DNA from: Leptolyngbya boryana PCC 6306
Lineage (GTDB): Bacteria > Cyanobacteriota > Cyanobacteriia > Leptolyngbyales > Leptolyngbyaceae
Reading direction: 5' to 3'
Assembly (NCBI RefSeq): GCF_000353285.1
Contig: NZ_KB731324.1
Location: 4,420,577-4,484,576 of the forward strand
Length of the DNA stretch: 64,000 nucleotides
In this document: positions 45,938 to 54,699 of the stretch, piece by piece
Position numbering within the stretch: position 1 is the first letter of the stretch
Layout of the letters: every line of letters starts with the position of its first letter
Made by a program: the position numbers and the translations under genes
Notes under the pieces: generated by a model
The model's database searches: none
What the model was told of the DNA's origin: nothing
Seen by the model: only the letters and a program-made list of their open reading frames with translations

Positions 45938-46000
45938 TGGGGAGTAGGGAGTGGGGAGAACCTAAACTCAGATTGCTTTCTATCTCTCCATATCCCTATC
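45938..46000. repeat. Intergenic G-rich/C-rich hairpin repeat
   Basis: GGGGAGTAGGGAGTGGGGAG is followed after a spacer by CTCTCCATATCCCTAT. The spacer resembles that of the copy at 61598-61655. It adjoins a miniature element. Confidence 0.65.
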
Positions 46001-46210
46001 AGAGGACGTTTGAAAAGTATCGTTCATCGCATTCACCCGCCCGTGATTGAAAATCCGGGCTAACAGAACGAAGTCCACTAAAGGGACTAAAAACCAATCA
46101 GAATCAGGTCTTCAGTCCTTTGAAAAGGACTTCGCACGATTAGCCCCGACTTCCAGTCCGGGGCGAGCTAGAACGGAGCGGCAACCTGTTGATACGTTTT
46201 CTATCACAGG
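46001..46210. mobile_element. Miniature inverted-repeat element, long form, with nested palindrome
   Basis: The first 40 bases (AGAGGACGTTTGAAAAGTATC, then GTTCATCGCATTCACCCGC) match 37 of 40 the reverse complement of the end of the short element at 52531-52620. A degraded partner (GATACGTTTTCTATC) lies at about 46191-46205. The interior contains a second palindrome: GGGCTAA-n-CGAAGTCC with GGACTTCG-n-TTAGCCC, and a stem around CCCCGAC/GTCCGGGG. It lies 15 bases past the end of the caspase gene and holds no protein gene. Confidence 0.65.
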
Positions 46211-46224
46211 TGCTTTCAATCCCA

Positions 46225-47991
46225 TTAAGTCGCAGGCTGTTCTAATGCGCGAATTGCATTCTGGGCATTCTGCTGAAGATTTCTTGCATTTTGAGCTTGA
46301 TAGAGTCGAGCTGCTGCGCGATAGTCTTTAATCGCAGAACTGCGATCGCCTCTTTTTGCTGCAATGTTTGCTCGATTAAAGTAAGCATCTGCTAATTTCG
46401 GATCGAGCCGGATTGCTTCGTTATAGTCTGCAAACGCTTGATCAAAGTTGCTATTCTTCGCGTATTCGACTCCTCGGTTGTAGTAAAGATTCGCAGCACG
46501 ATTCGCAGGGGTGGGACTGAGATTGAGCGCTTCGGTATAAGCTGCGATCGCAGCATTGTGATTGCCCTCTTTCGACTTGCGAATGCCTTCCTCAAACCAG
46601 CCATCTGCAGTCGCAATTTGAGGACGCGAATTTGGGAAAGGTTGGAACAACGCCCAAAGCACTGCCCCAAAGAGAGCCAGTACCGCTAAGCTTGCTAGTC
46701 CAAGCCGCACTAATTCTGGAGAAATATTGCGCTCTTGCAGAAACCGCGAGGCTGGATCAGTTGCAGGTTCGACTGCTTCATCCGACGATCGCAAAATTCG
46801 ACGATTTCTGAGAAATTGAGTCAATCGATCGCCAGTCGTCGGAGCTTCGACGGGAATCTCATTCTCCACAGGAGCTTCGACCGATGCTTCGACAGGGACT
46901 TCGATTTCTGTGGGGAGGGGGGCAAGCGTTGCATTTGCTGAATCTACTGGCAGCGGTTGTGTGACTAACGGGTTGTCTTGCAGCCCGTACAGTTGCCGCA
47001 GTTGCATTAACTCAGCTTGAGTATTGTCGCTTAACGGAGACTCGCGCTGACTGACTTGTTCGCGGATGTTTTCATACTGGCGCTGTTTCTCAGCTTGCTG
47101 ACGATGCGGAAGTAACGCATCCTCTCGAATCGCATTCGCAATATTTTCGGGAATGCCTTCTTTGATCCGGAGCGCTTCTAAAATGTTGTGCCCGACGATC
47201 GAGATTTCTCCTTGACTTGCTAGGCTCATTGCTTCTTGACGGAAGTTCAGATAAGGCGCATTCACAAGTTGTATGAAATAGCCTTGCTCTTGGCTGTGTA
47301 GAGTTGGGGATAGAGCAGGCAAGCTATCTTGTAGACGGGTCGCAATGTAAGCATGAAGCTCGGTGACATTAATTTCGCCTCGCATCGGTTGGTTCGCTGC
47401 ACCGTCTGCCATCCCTGTTTCAAACGCATCAATGATCAATTGGGTATAGGTTGAATTGCGATTCGATTTGTGTTTGGCAGAGTACTCGATCGAGATCGGA
47501 GAAGTCAGCAAGGCACGGCTTGGACTGACGAAGGATTCGGCGATCGCACTAAAGTCTTCGGGGGCGATCATGTCTTTGGCAAACGTGCCGCTGAAGCAGC
47601 AATCGAGAATCACAGTTTGCTGGCGAGCCGGACAGGACTCAAGTTCGGCTTTGAGTTCAGACAGAGAGTAGGCTGTTTGTTCTAAATGCGATCGCGACGT
47701 ATTGCGACAAGGCAGAAACAGTTCTCTTTGATCAGTGACGATGGCGTTACCCGAAATGTAAATTAAAACCGTTTCGTTCGGGTCACGCAGCGTGCAGAAT
47801 GTCTCGATCGTGTCTCGAATCTGCTGGAGGGTTGGATGATTGAGAACCGTGACCTCATCGGTACGACTTGCGCCAATATCAGGACGGCGAAGGAGTTCTT
47901 GCAGAGCAGCAACATCGCGATCGGGTGCTGCCAGGGGCTGCAAATTGGCATCATCGTACTGACCAATGCCGATGAGTAGTGCTTCTGTCAT
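46225..47991 (-). CDS. Caspase-fold protein with TPR repeats; catalytic His replaced
   Basis: A 588-residue protein with a caspase-like (C14) domain (about 1-235): ALLIGIGQYDDANL, then VLIYISGNAIVTDQ where the family has SGHG, and VILDCCFSGTF with the active Cys intact. The catalytic His is Asn (codon AAC), so protease activity is doubtful. A linker rich in Pro/Val follows, one membrane helix (LAVLALFGAVLWALF, about residue 440), then three TPR repeats to the end (ADGWFEEGIRKSKEGNHNAA; YYNRGVEYAKNSN; AYFNRANIAAKRGD). Likely a membrane-anchored scaffold; the target is unknown. Confidence 0.8.
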   Translation of the reverse strand: MTEALLIGIGQYDDANLQPLAAPDRDVAALQELLRRPDIGASRTDEVTVLNHPTLQQIRDTIETFCTLRDPNETVLIYISGNAIVTDQRELFLPCRNTSRSHLEQTAYSLSELKAELESCPARQQTVILDCCFSGTFAKDMIAPEDFSAIAESFVSPSRALLTSPISIEYSAKHKSNRNSTYTQLIIDAFETGMADGAANQPMRGEINVTELHAYIATRLQDSLPALSPTLHSQEQGYFIQLVNAPYLNFRQEAMSLASQGEISIVGHNILEALRIKEGIPENIANAIREDALLPHRQQAEKQRQYENIREQVSQRESPLSDNTQAELMQLRQLYGLQDNPLVTQPLPVDSANATLAPLPTEIEVPVEASVEAPVENEIPVEAPTTGDRLTQFLRNRRILRSSDEAVEPATDPASRFLQERNISPELVRLGLASLAVLALFGAVLWALFQPFPNSRPQIATADGWFEEGIRKSKEGNHNAAIAAYTEALNLSPTPANRAANLYYNRGVEYAKNSNFDQAFADYNEAIRLDPKLADAYFNRANIAAKRGDRSSAIKDYRAAARLYQAQNARNLQQNAQNAIRALEQPAT

Positions 47992-48154
47992 ATCAGATCC
48001 CCCGACTAGATGAATGGAACACAGAGTTGATGACTGAATTGCAGCAGAAATCTACCGAGTCGTATCAGAAATTATCTGCAAGCAAGCTAAGCTTTTCAAG
48101 CACTTTCTAAGATTTGCTTGAAATTCAGTTTCATTCTAGTGGCTCGACGCGATC

Positions 48155-49105
48155 CTAAAGCGGTTTTGGAATCATTCCTAATCGATCGAGAATTAATTCT
48201 TCATCGTGCGATCGCTCTGGGTTTGGTGCTGTTAACAACTTCGCACCCGTAAAGATTGAATTTGCCCCTGCAAAGAAACACATCGCCTGCAATTCATCAC
48301 TCATTTCAGTCCGACCCGCAGACAGCCTTACCATTGCCTTTGGAAAGAGAATCCGAGTTGTCGCGACCATCCGAACGAGCGCGATCGCGTCAATCGGTTT
48401 CGCAGCTTCTAAGGGCGTGCCATCGATTGGAATCAGTGCATTAATGGGAATCGATTCAGGAGGCGGATTTAATTTGGTGAGAGTTTCGAGGAGCGATAAG
48501 CGATCGTCGATCGTTTCACCCAATCCGACAATTCCACCACAACAGACGGAAATTCCTGCCTCACTGACAGCGCGAATCGTCTCTAGCCGATCTTGATACG
48601 TCCGAGTCGTAATAATTTTGTCGTAATACTCCTCAGAAGTATCGAGATTGTGATTGTACGCCGTGAGTCCCGCTTCTTTCAGTTGTTGAGCCTGATGCGG
48701 TTTGAGCATTCCCAACGTGCAGCACACTTCTAAATCCAAGGCTGCCACTTGTCTCACCATGTCGAGAACGCGATCGAACTGTGATCCATCTTTCACTTCT
48801 CGCCAAGCCGCACCCATACAGAACCGAGTCGAACCTCCTGCTTTTGCGGCTCGTGCTTCTTCGAGAACCGCATCGAGTTGCATCAAAGGTTCCGGCTTCA
48901 AGCCTGTATTGTGATGCACACTCTGAGCGCAATAGCCGCAATCTTCCGGACAAGCCCCACTCTTAATATTGCCAAGCGTACAAAACTGAATCGCCCGCGG
49001 ATCATGATGTTCGCGGTGTACCTGCTGCGCCTCAAATAACAAGTCTGGAAAAGGCTGGTGATAAATCTGGGCAATGCGATCGCGCGTGTGAACAGCAGAA
49101 ATCAT
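48155..49105 (-). CDS. bioB: Biotin synthase
   Basis: A 316-residue radical-SAM enzyme converting dethiobiotin to biotin. The cluster-binding Cys52, Cys56 and Cys59 lie in [25 protein letters not shown] and RLSAGRTEM are intact and the latter marks the 2Fe-2S site Arg. The start at ATG 49105 is preferred to an upstream TTG. bioY is divergent, about 170 bases apart with a hairpin repeat between. Confidence 0.95.
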   Translation of the reverse strand: MISAVHTRDRIAQIYHQPFPDLLFEAQQVHREHHDPRAIQFCTLGNIKSGACPEDCGYCAQSVHHNTGLKPEPLMQLDAVLEEARAAKAGGSTRFCMGAAWREVKDGSQFDRVLDMVRQVAALDLEVCCTLGMLKPHQAQQLKEAGLTAYNHNLDTSEEYYDKIITTRTYQDRLETIRAVSEAGISVCCGGIVGLGETIDDRLSLLETLTKLNPPPESIPINALIPIDGTPLEAAKPIDAIALVRMVATTRILFPKAMVRLSAGRTEMSDELQAMCFFAGANSIFTGAKLLTAPNPERSHDEELILDRLGMIPKPL

Positions 49106-49187
49106 GAGCAACAGTCGAGAAAGAACGATTCTTTATCATCGGTGATTCTGACCTGAGATACAATCTCGACTGCCGGATTTTGTTTTG

Positions 49188-49262
49188 AGTGGGAATTGGA
49201 GACTGGAGAGACATTTTTAGATCCTCTACCCCTACTCCCCACTCCCTACTCCCCATTCCCCC
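49188..49262. repeat. Intergenic G-rich/C-rich hairpin repeat
   Basis: GAGTGGGAATTGGAGACTGGAGAG faces CTACTCCCCACTCCCTACTC. It lies in the shared upstream region of the divergent bioB and bioY genes and could separate or overlap their promoters. Confidence 0.6.
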
Positions 49263-49277
49263 ATCTACCCTCTTTCA

Positions 49278-49931
49278 ATGTACAATTCCACGATGATGAC
49301 CCGAACCCCCTCCCGCCAACGTCCTCCGGTTCGTCCTAAACGATTTCGGATCACGCTCACCGACATGCTGTGGGCACTGATTGGGCTGATGTTGACGATT
49401 GGTGGAACCTTGCTTCGAGCCACGATCGCAGGCGCACCCTGGGCATGGACACCCCAAGCGGTTCCCCTCCACTTTTTAGGAACTAGCTATCAGATTGGAG
49501 CCGTTTTACTGATTGGCTGTTTGGGAGGGAAAAATGCAGCCGTCATGTCGCAGATTGCTTACCTCGCTCTGGGACTTGCTGGATTTCCCGTCTTTTCCCA
49601 AGGCGGCGGCATTCAGTATATGAGTTCACCCGGATTTGGATATTTGCTCGGATTTGTCCCGGCAGCTTGGATTTGCGGATATCTCGCTTTTCGGGTGCCC
49701 CCGCGCTTGGAATCACTCGCTTTTAGTGGATTGTGTGGAGTCGTCGTGATTCATGCGATCGGGATTCTGTATTTAATTTTCGGATCGATATTCCGCTGGA
49801 TCAATTTCGGCGAACAGTCGCTGTGGCAGGCTTTTCTCTCCTATTCGGTTAATTTGTTGCCCGGACAAATGGCAGTCACGTGCTCGGTTGCTGTCTTGGC
49901 GTTTGTGCTCCGACGGGTGATGTTTTACTAA
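49278..49931 (+). CDS. bioY: Biotin transporter substrate-binding subunit
   Basis: A 217-residue membrane protein with about six helices and the BioY signature GGKNAAVMSQIAYLALGLAGFPVFSQGGG with SPGFGYLLGFVPAAW. BioY imports biotin alone or with EcfAT. Three start codons (49278, 49290, 49293) are possible; an Arg/Pro-rich cytosolic N-terminus follows. It lies next to bioB and 52 bases before lspA, so it may be co-transcribed with it. Confidence 0.88.
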   Translation: MYNSTMMTRTPSRQRPPVRPKRFRITLTDMLWALIGLMLTIGGTLLRATIAGAPWAWTPQAVPLHFLGTSYQIGAVLLIGCLGGKNAAVMSQIAYLALGLAGFPVFSQGGGIQYMSSPGFGYLLGFVPAAWICGYLAFRVPPRLESLAFSGLCGVVVIHAIGILYLIFGSIFRWINFGEQSLWQAFLSYSVNLLPGQMAVTCSVAVLAFVLRRVMFY

Positions 49932-49983
49932 CAGAACCAATTTTCTGTGAGAATTGAGTATCTTGCCCTTTGCTGATTCTTTC

Positions 49984-50502
49984 ATGCTGAGAAATCGTTT
50001 TTTCTGGATTGCCGCGATCGCAGGATTACTCCTTGATCGGTTGACGAAATTGTGGGTCGTGAAAACGATGGTATTGACCATTCCGCCCCAAGAAACGATC
50101 GTGATTCCAGGGATTTTACATTGGGCGTATGTGATCAATGATGGGGCAGCGTTTGGGATTTTATCGGGGAGTCCGATTCTGCGGTGGTTGTCACTGCTTG
50201 CCAGTGTCGCATTGATGGCGTGGGCGTGGTTTGGGCGGAGAATGCTGCGCTGGGAGCAATGGGGTTACGGATTGGTCTTGAGTGGAGCGCTCGGAAATGG
50301 CATAGATCGCTTTGTACTCGGGCATGTTGTCGATTTTATTAAAGTGCCATTCGTCTATGTTCCTTATCCCAACCCATTTCCGAACTTCGTTTGGATTCAG
50401 TTTCCAATTTTTAATCTAGCGGACGTTTTTATCAATCTGGGAATTATTTGTCTCCTGATTGGAATTTATCGCACTCCCGACACGCCCAAAAATTCTAATT
50501 AA
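49984..50502 (+). CDS. lspA: Lipoprotein signal peptidase (signal peptidase II)
   Basis: A 172-residue inner-membrane aspartic protease with four spans, removing signal peptides from lipoproteins. Catalytic Asp residues lie in NGIDRFVLGHVVDF and FNLADVFINLG; DGAAFGI is the usual companion motif. The ATG at 49984 gives the normal length. It follows bioY closely, a common cyanobacterial arrangement. Confidence 0.9.
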   Translation: MLRNRFFWIAAIAGLLLDRLTKLWVVKTMVLTIPPQETIVIPGILHWAYVINDGAAFGILSGSPILRWLSLLASVALMAWAWFGRRMLRWEQWGYGLVLSGALGNGIDRFVLGHVVDFIKVPFVYVPYPNPFPNFVWIQFPIFNLADVFINLGIICLLIGIYRTPDTPKNSN

Positions 50503-50687
50503 ATCCGCAATTACCACAGTTATTCAGTAAACTTTGCGTAAAGACTTCCCGGTTTTTGAGGCGATTTCTGAGAAAACAGAGTAGTTGTCAAATATCACTC
50601 AAAGATCACTACGTTGCATTTTTCTGAACGGGCGAGTCCCCTTGAGAGTCAAAAGTTAGTGTGTCCCGCTGAGATAGTTCGAGCCGT

Positions 50688-52076
50688 TTGAAGTTGAAAA
50701 TCCACATGACGAGCAACCGTTTTTTGAAACGAGCCATTCGCGTTTCGCGATCGGCATCACAACGGCTCCCCAATCGAGCCAATCACTGGTTTAAGTGGCT
50801 ATCTCCGGGGTTACTGGTAAAGCGCTGGATGTTTATCAGTGCCAGCGGGGTGTTGTTGATTCTACTGGGAGTGGGAATTTGGAGCAGACGGACTCCGGTG
50901 TTTCATCTTACGCAGTTGTTCGGTGATTTGCTCGAATTGCTGACTCGCTTAATTCCGAATTATGTCAGTGGACCGCTCGTCCTGGGTTTGGGCTTGTTGC
51001 TGGTGTTTTGGGGACAAAAGCGCACCGTCCGCTCCATCAGTGAAGTTTTGATGAGCGATCGCGATGAAGAATTAGTCGATGTGTTGATTAATCATCGCAA
51101 ATTAAACCGAGGCGCGAAAGTCGTTACAATCGGGGGCGGAACCGGGTTATCGACGCTGCTGCGGGGCTTAAAAGTGATCAGCGCCAATATTACCGCGATC
51201 GTGACTGTGGCAGATGATGGTGGATCTTCGGGGCGACTGAGACGAGAAATTGGTGTACTGCCACCCGGAGACATTCGCAACTGTATTGCAGCCTTAGCGG
51301 ATGAAGAAAAACTTTTAACCGAATTATTTCAATATCGATTTAAAGCAGGCGACGGTTTAGTCGGGCATAGTTTTGGGAATTTGTTTTTAACCGTATTGAG
51401 TGATATCACCGGAGATTTTGAACGCGCGATCGCAGCCAGTTCTAAAGTTTTGGCGATTCGAGGACATGTGCTCCCTGCGACGTTGAGTGATGTCAGGCTT
51501 TGGGCAGAACTTGCTGATGGACGCTATATCGAAGGCGAATCGAACATTACAGAAGCGCGGGGAAAAATTGTCCGCATGGGCTGTAAGCCTGCCAATCCGC
51601 CTGCATTGCCGAAAGCTTTAGATGCGATCGATGAAGCGGATTATATTGTGATTGGACCAGGAAGCCTGTATACCAGCGTGATTCCAAACTTGCTCGTTCC
51701 AGAAATTGCAGAAGCGATTTCCGCTCGACAAGTGCCTTGCATATATGTGTGCAATATCATGACGCAGCCTGGCGAAACCGATGGCTATTCGGTCGCGGAT
51801 CATATTCAGGCAATTGATCGCGCGTGTGGACAAAGATTATTCGATTCGGTGCTGGTTCAGAAAACGCCACCTTCTGCCAAAGCCTTGATTCGATATGCTC
51901 AAGAACAGTCTCATCCGGTGGATCTCGATGCGGATGCGGTGACGCAGTTAGGTCGGCAAATCATTCGTGCCAATATTATGATCGAAGATGAAGAGACGGG
52001 CTATGTCCGCCATGATTCGCGGCGCTTAGCACGGGTGATTTATCGATGGTCGGAACGGGCACGGCAAAAATGGTAA
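50688..52076 (+). CDS. YvcK/CofD-like protein (gluconeogenesis factor family)
   Basis: A 462-residue protein. The C-terminal two-thirds hold the CofD-like Rossmann domain with [40 protein letters not shown] and [20 protein letters not shown]. The N-terminus adds two membrane helices ([19 protein letters not shown] and [13 protein letters not shown]) not found in the shorter Bacillus YvcK, which affects cell shape and carbon use. The start is TTG 50688 or ATG 50706. Its end overlaps tsaE. Confidence 0.85.
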   Translation: MKLKIHMTSNRFLKRAIRVSRSASQRLPNRANHWFKWLSPGLLVKRWMFISASGVLLILLGVGIWSRRTPVFHLTQLFGDLLELLTRLIPNYVSGPLVLGLGLLLVFWGQKRTVRSISEVLMSDRDEELVDVLINHRKLNRGAKVVTIGGGTGLSTLLRGLKVISANITAIVTVADDGGSSGRLRREIGVLPPGDIRNCIAALADEEKLLTELFQYRFKAGDGLVGHSFGNLFLTVLSDITGDFERAIAASSKVLAIRGHVLPATLSDVRLWAELADGRYIEGESNITEARGKIVRMGCKPANPPALPKALDAIDEADYIVIGPGSLYTSVIPNLLVPEIAEAISARQVPCIYVCNIMTQPGETDGYSVADHIQAIDRACGQRLFDSVLVQKTPPSAKALIRYAQEQSHPVDLDADAVTQLGRQIIRANIMIEDEETGYVRHDSRRLARVIYRWSERARQKW

Positions 52077-52525
52077 TTGAACTCCAAGATGCAGCAGCAA
52101 CGCGATCACTCGGCATTCAACTCGGTCAAGTTTTACCCGCAGGCACAGTTTTACTGCTGCAAGGCGATTTAGGCAGTGGTAAGACTTCTTTAGTGCAGGG
52201 AATTGGGGAAGGCTTGGGAATTCGAGATGCGATCGAGTCTCCAACCTTTACGCTGATCAATGAGTATTTAACCGGACGAATTCCGCTCTATCACTTTGAT
52301 TTGTACCGATTAGAGCCAGAGCAAACGGCAACGCTTTATCCTGAGATCTATTGGGAAGGCATTGAAGTGGAGCCGGGAATTTGCGCGATCGAATGGGCAG
52401 AGCGGTTAGCATTTAAGCCAGATTCCTACCTTGAGATAGTTCTGACCTATCAAGACGAAGGACGCAAGGTAGAAATTCAGGCGATCAAGGATGCGGTGAT
52501 TCCAGAATTGAGAATCCGAACTTAG
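52070..52525 (+). CDS. tsaE: tRNA threonylcarbamoyladenosine synthesis ATPase
   Basis: A 151-residue P-loop protein acting with TsaB and TsaD to make the t6A37 modification of tRNA. Walker [14 protein letters not shown], the T-x-N segment [10 protein letters not shown] and CAIEWAERL are intact. The ATG at 52070 overlaps the upstream stop (ATGGTAA), suggesting translational coupling; an ATG at 52046 would overlap by 31 bases. Confidence 0.88.
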   Translation: MVIELQDAAATRSLGIQLGQVLPAGTVLLLQGDLGSGKTSLVQGIGEGLGIRDAIESPTFTLINEYLTGRIPLYHFDLYRLEPEQTATLYPEIYWEGIEVEPGICAIEWAERLAFKPDSYLEIVLTYQDEGRKVEIQAIKDAVIPELRIRT

Positions 52526-52530
52526 AATAG

Positions 52531-52620
52531 TTTAGAGAGTGTTTGAAACGTATCAATTTCCCCGCTTCGTTTTGGGAGCGGGTGAATGCGATGAACGATA
52601 CATTTCAAATATCCTCTAAA
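52531..52620. mobile_element. Miniature inverted-repeat element (90 bp)
   Basis: Terminal inverted repeats of 24 bases at 52531-52554 (TTTAGAGAGTGTTTGAAACG) and 52597-52620 (inverse of TTTAGAGGATATTTGAAATG) match at about 20 positions. The interior has a stem CCCGCT/AGCGGG and the ATGCGATGAACGATAC block shared with the element at 46001. No protein gene. It lies between tsaE and the NDH-2 gene and may carry part of the latter's promoter. Confidence 0.8.
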
Positions 52621-52643
52621 GTAGCCCTTTCCTGCGTTGCCCT

Positions 52644-53846
52644 ATGTCTCAGACTCCTGCAAAAATCTGCATTCTCGGTGGTGGCTTCGGAGGCTTGTAC
52701 ACCGCACTTCGACTCAGTAACCTTCCTTGGGGAAGAAACGAGCAGCCCGAAATTACGTTAGTCGATGCGCGCGATCGCTTTGTCTTTTCGCCGTTGCTGT
52801 ATGAATTAGTCACCGGAGAACTGCAATCTTGGGAAGTTGCTCCGCCTTACGAAGAATTGCTCGAAGACACAACGATCCGATTTCGCCAAACGGCGGTTGC
52901 AGATATTAATACCGACACGAAACAAGTCCGACTCGCAGATGGTGGACTGCTCGATTACGATCTCTTAGTGCTGGCGATGGGCGGCGAAACTCCGATGGAC
53001 AGGGTTCCAGGAGCCGCAGAATTTGCCATTCCTTTTAGAACGATCTCGGATGCCTATCAACTCGCAGATCGGCTCCGTCAGTTAGAAGCATCTGATACCG
53101 ATAAGATTCGAGTTGCAGTCGTTGGAGCCGGGTATAGCGGGATTGAACTGGCTTGTAAACTCGCGGATAAGTTAGGCGATCGCGGTCGAGTACGCGTGAT
53201 CGAAGTCGGAGATCAGATTTTGCGATCGTCGTCTACGCATAACCGCGATGCTGCCGCAAAAGCCCTCGAAGAACGCGGAGTCTGGACAGATTTAGAAACC
53301 TCGGTTGAATCGGTTGGTGCTGGAAGTATTTCACTGCTGTACAAAGGGGTCGTTGATACGATTCCAGTCGATTTGGTGCTGTGGACAATCGGGACGCGCA
53401 TGAATGAAGTCGTCAAGAATTTGCCACTGAAACAAAATGAGCGCGGTCAGATTCTCGTCACTTCGACATTGCAAGTTGTGGATCATCCTGAGATTTTTGC
53501 TATTGGCGACTTAGCAGATTGCAAGGATGCCGATGGTCAGCAAGTGCCTGCCACTGCACAAGCTGCCTTTCAGCAGTCTGACTATACTGGATGGAATCTT
53601 TGGGCATCGTTGAGCGATCGCCCATTACTGCCATTTCGGTATCAATATTTTGGCGAAATGATGACTTTAGGCATTCATGACGCAACTTTAACCGGGCTTG
53701 GCATTCAATTAGAAGGCACTGCGGCTCACTTAATCCGCCGTTTAGCGTATTTAAATCGGATGCCTACTTTAAAGCATCAACTCCGTGTAGGATTCAACTG
53801 GATCACTCGCCCAATTATTTCCGCGATCGCGCAAATGGGTGAATAA
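52644..53846 (+). CDS. ndbB: Type II NAD(P)H dehydrogenase, NdbB-like
   Basis: A 400-residue FAD enzyme. The FAD site ICILGGGFGGLYTALRL opens the protein; the NAD(P) site VAVVGAGYSGIELACKLADKLG lies at about 155-177; IFAIGDLADCKD binds FAD again. It best resembles cyanobacterial NdbB, which reduces demethylphylloquinone in vitamin K1 synthesis. Distinction from NdbA/NdbC is by overall resemblance, so the symbol is tentative. Membrane-associated, no span visible. Confidence 0.75.
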   Translation: MSQTPAKICILGGGFGGLYTALRLSNLPWGRNEQPEITLVDARDRFVFSPLLYELVTGELQSWEVAPPYEELLEDTTIRFRQTAVADINTDTKQVRLADGGLLDYDLLVLAMGGETPMDRVPGAAEFAIPFRTISDAYQLADRLRQLEASDTDKIRVAVVGAGYSGIELACKLADKLGDRGRVRVIEVGDQILRSSSTHNRDAAAKALEERGVWTDLETSVESVGAGSISLLYKGVVDTIPVDLVLWTIGTRMNEVVKNLPLKQNERGQILVTSTLQVVDHPEIFAIGDLADCKDADGQQVPATAQAAFQQSDYTGWNLWASLSDRPLLPFRYQYFGEMMTLGIHDATLTGLGIQLEGTAAHLIRRLAYLNRMPTLKHQLRVGFNWITRPIISAIAQMGE

Positions 53847-53895
53847 TTAGAAGGCTATTGGGTCTGTTCCTAGTTGAAATCGGGATTTTGTTGTT

Positions 53896-54537
53896 ATGAA
53901 ACGCCCCCAAGTGGTGTTTTTTGATGCTGTTGGCACATTATTTGGTGTGCGAGGAAGTGTCGGGCAAGTTTATCGAGAAATTGCTCGCGCTCATGGTGTA
54001 GAAGTCGATGCCGCGAAGATTGATCGCGCATTTTATGAGAGTTTCAAGGCTTCTCCGCCCTGTACATTTCCAGGAGTGGATGTATTAGAAATTCCGCAGC
54101 TTGAGCAGCAGTGGTGGAATACGATCGCACAACAGACTTTCGATCGGGCTGGCGTTTTGCATCAGTTTGCAGATTTTTCTGAATTCTTCTCAGATCTCTA
54201 CTACCATTTTGAGACTGCAAAACCTTGGTTCATTTATCCCGATACCGTTCCAACGCTAGAAAAATTGCGCTCTTTAGACATCCCGCTCGGAGTTTTATCA
54301 AATTTTGATTCCCGATTATATAAAGTTCTAAAAGCGTTGAATCTAGAAGATTTTTTCGACTCAATTACGATTTCAACAGAAGTCGGAGTCGCAAAACCCG
54401 ATCCAAAAATTTTTGCGATCGCGCTTGAGAAACATGATTGTCAGCCTGAGAATGCTTGGCACATTGGCGATAGTCAGCAAGAGGATTATGAAGCGGCGAA
54501 TGCGGCAGGGTTGCGGGGAATTTTGCTGAATCGGTAG
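53896..54537 (+). CDS. HAD-family hydrolase, subfamily IA
   Basis: A 213-residue HAD protein: nucleophile Asp in VFFDAVGTLFG, Thr in VLSNFDSRL, Lys in GVAKPDPKIF and acidic IGDSQQEDYEAANAAG. The residue two after the nucleophile is Val, not Asp, as in dehalogenase-like and HDHD3-like branches, so a classical phosphatase is less certain. Substrate unknown. It lies 49 bases after the NDH-2 gene. Confidence 0.8.
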   Translation: MKRPQVVFFDAVGTLFGVRGSVGQVYREIARAHGVEVDAAKIDRAFYESFKASPPCTFPGVDVLEIPQLEQQWWNTIAQQTFDRAGVLHQFADFSEFFSDLYYHFETAKPWFIYPDTVPTLEKLRSLDIPLGVLSNFDSRLYKVLKALNLEDFFDSITISTEVGVAKPDPKIFAIALEKHDCQPENAWHIGDSQQEDYEAANAAGLRGILLNR

Positions 54538-54572
54538 CTGTTTTTTGTGAGTAGTTTGTCCCGTTGAAAATG

Positions 54573-54654
54573 GTAGGGAGAGTGGGGAGTAGAGGAGTAG
54601 GGAGTGAGGACAGAAAAACATTTCCCCACCTCCCCACTCTCCACTCCTCACCTC
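54573..54654. repeat. Intergenic G-rich/C-rich hairpin repeat
   Basis: GTAGGGAGAGTGGGGAGTAG pairs with CCTCCCCACTCTCCACTCC. It ends about 25 bases before the palindrome ahead of the NurA gene. Confidence 0.7.
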
Positions 54655-54677
54655 TTCAAAGGTCTGATATAGTACCT

Positions 54678-54695
54678 AGATACCAAATGGTATCT
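54678..54695. promoter_or_regulatory. Perfect palindrome just upstream of the NurA-domain gene
   Basis: AGATACCAAATGGTATCT has perfect 8-base arms and a 2-base centre, ending four bases before the ATG. The position suits an operator or a structure that hides the ribosome site; no clear ribosome site is present. Confidence 0.5.
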
Positions 54696-54699
54696 CCCT

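Noticed and set aside
46041-46190. Reading the nested repeats at 46041-46190 as a CRISPR array.
   Set aside because: The repeats are inverted pairs, not regularly spaced direct repeats with unique spacers.
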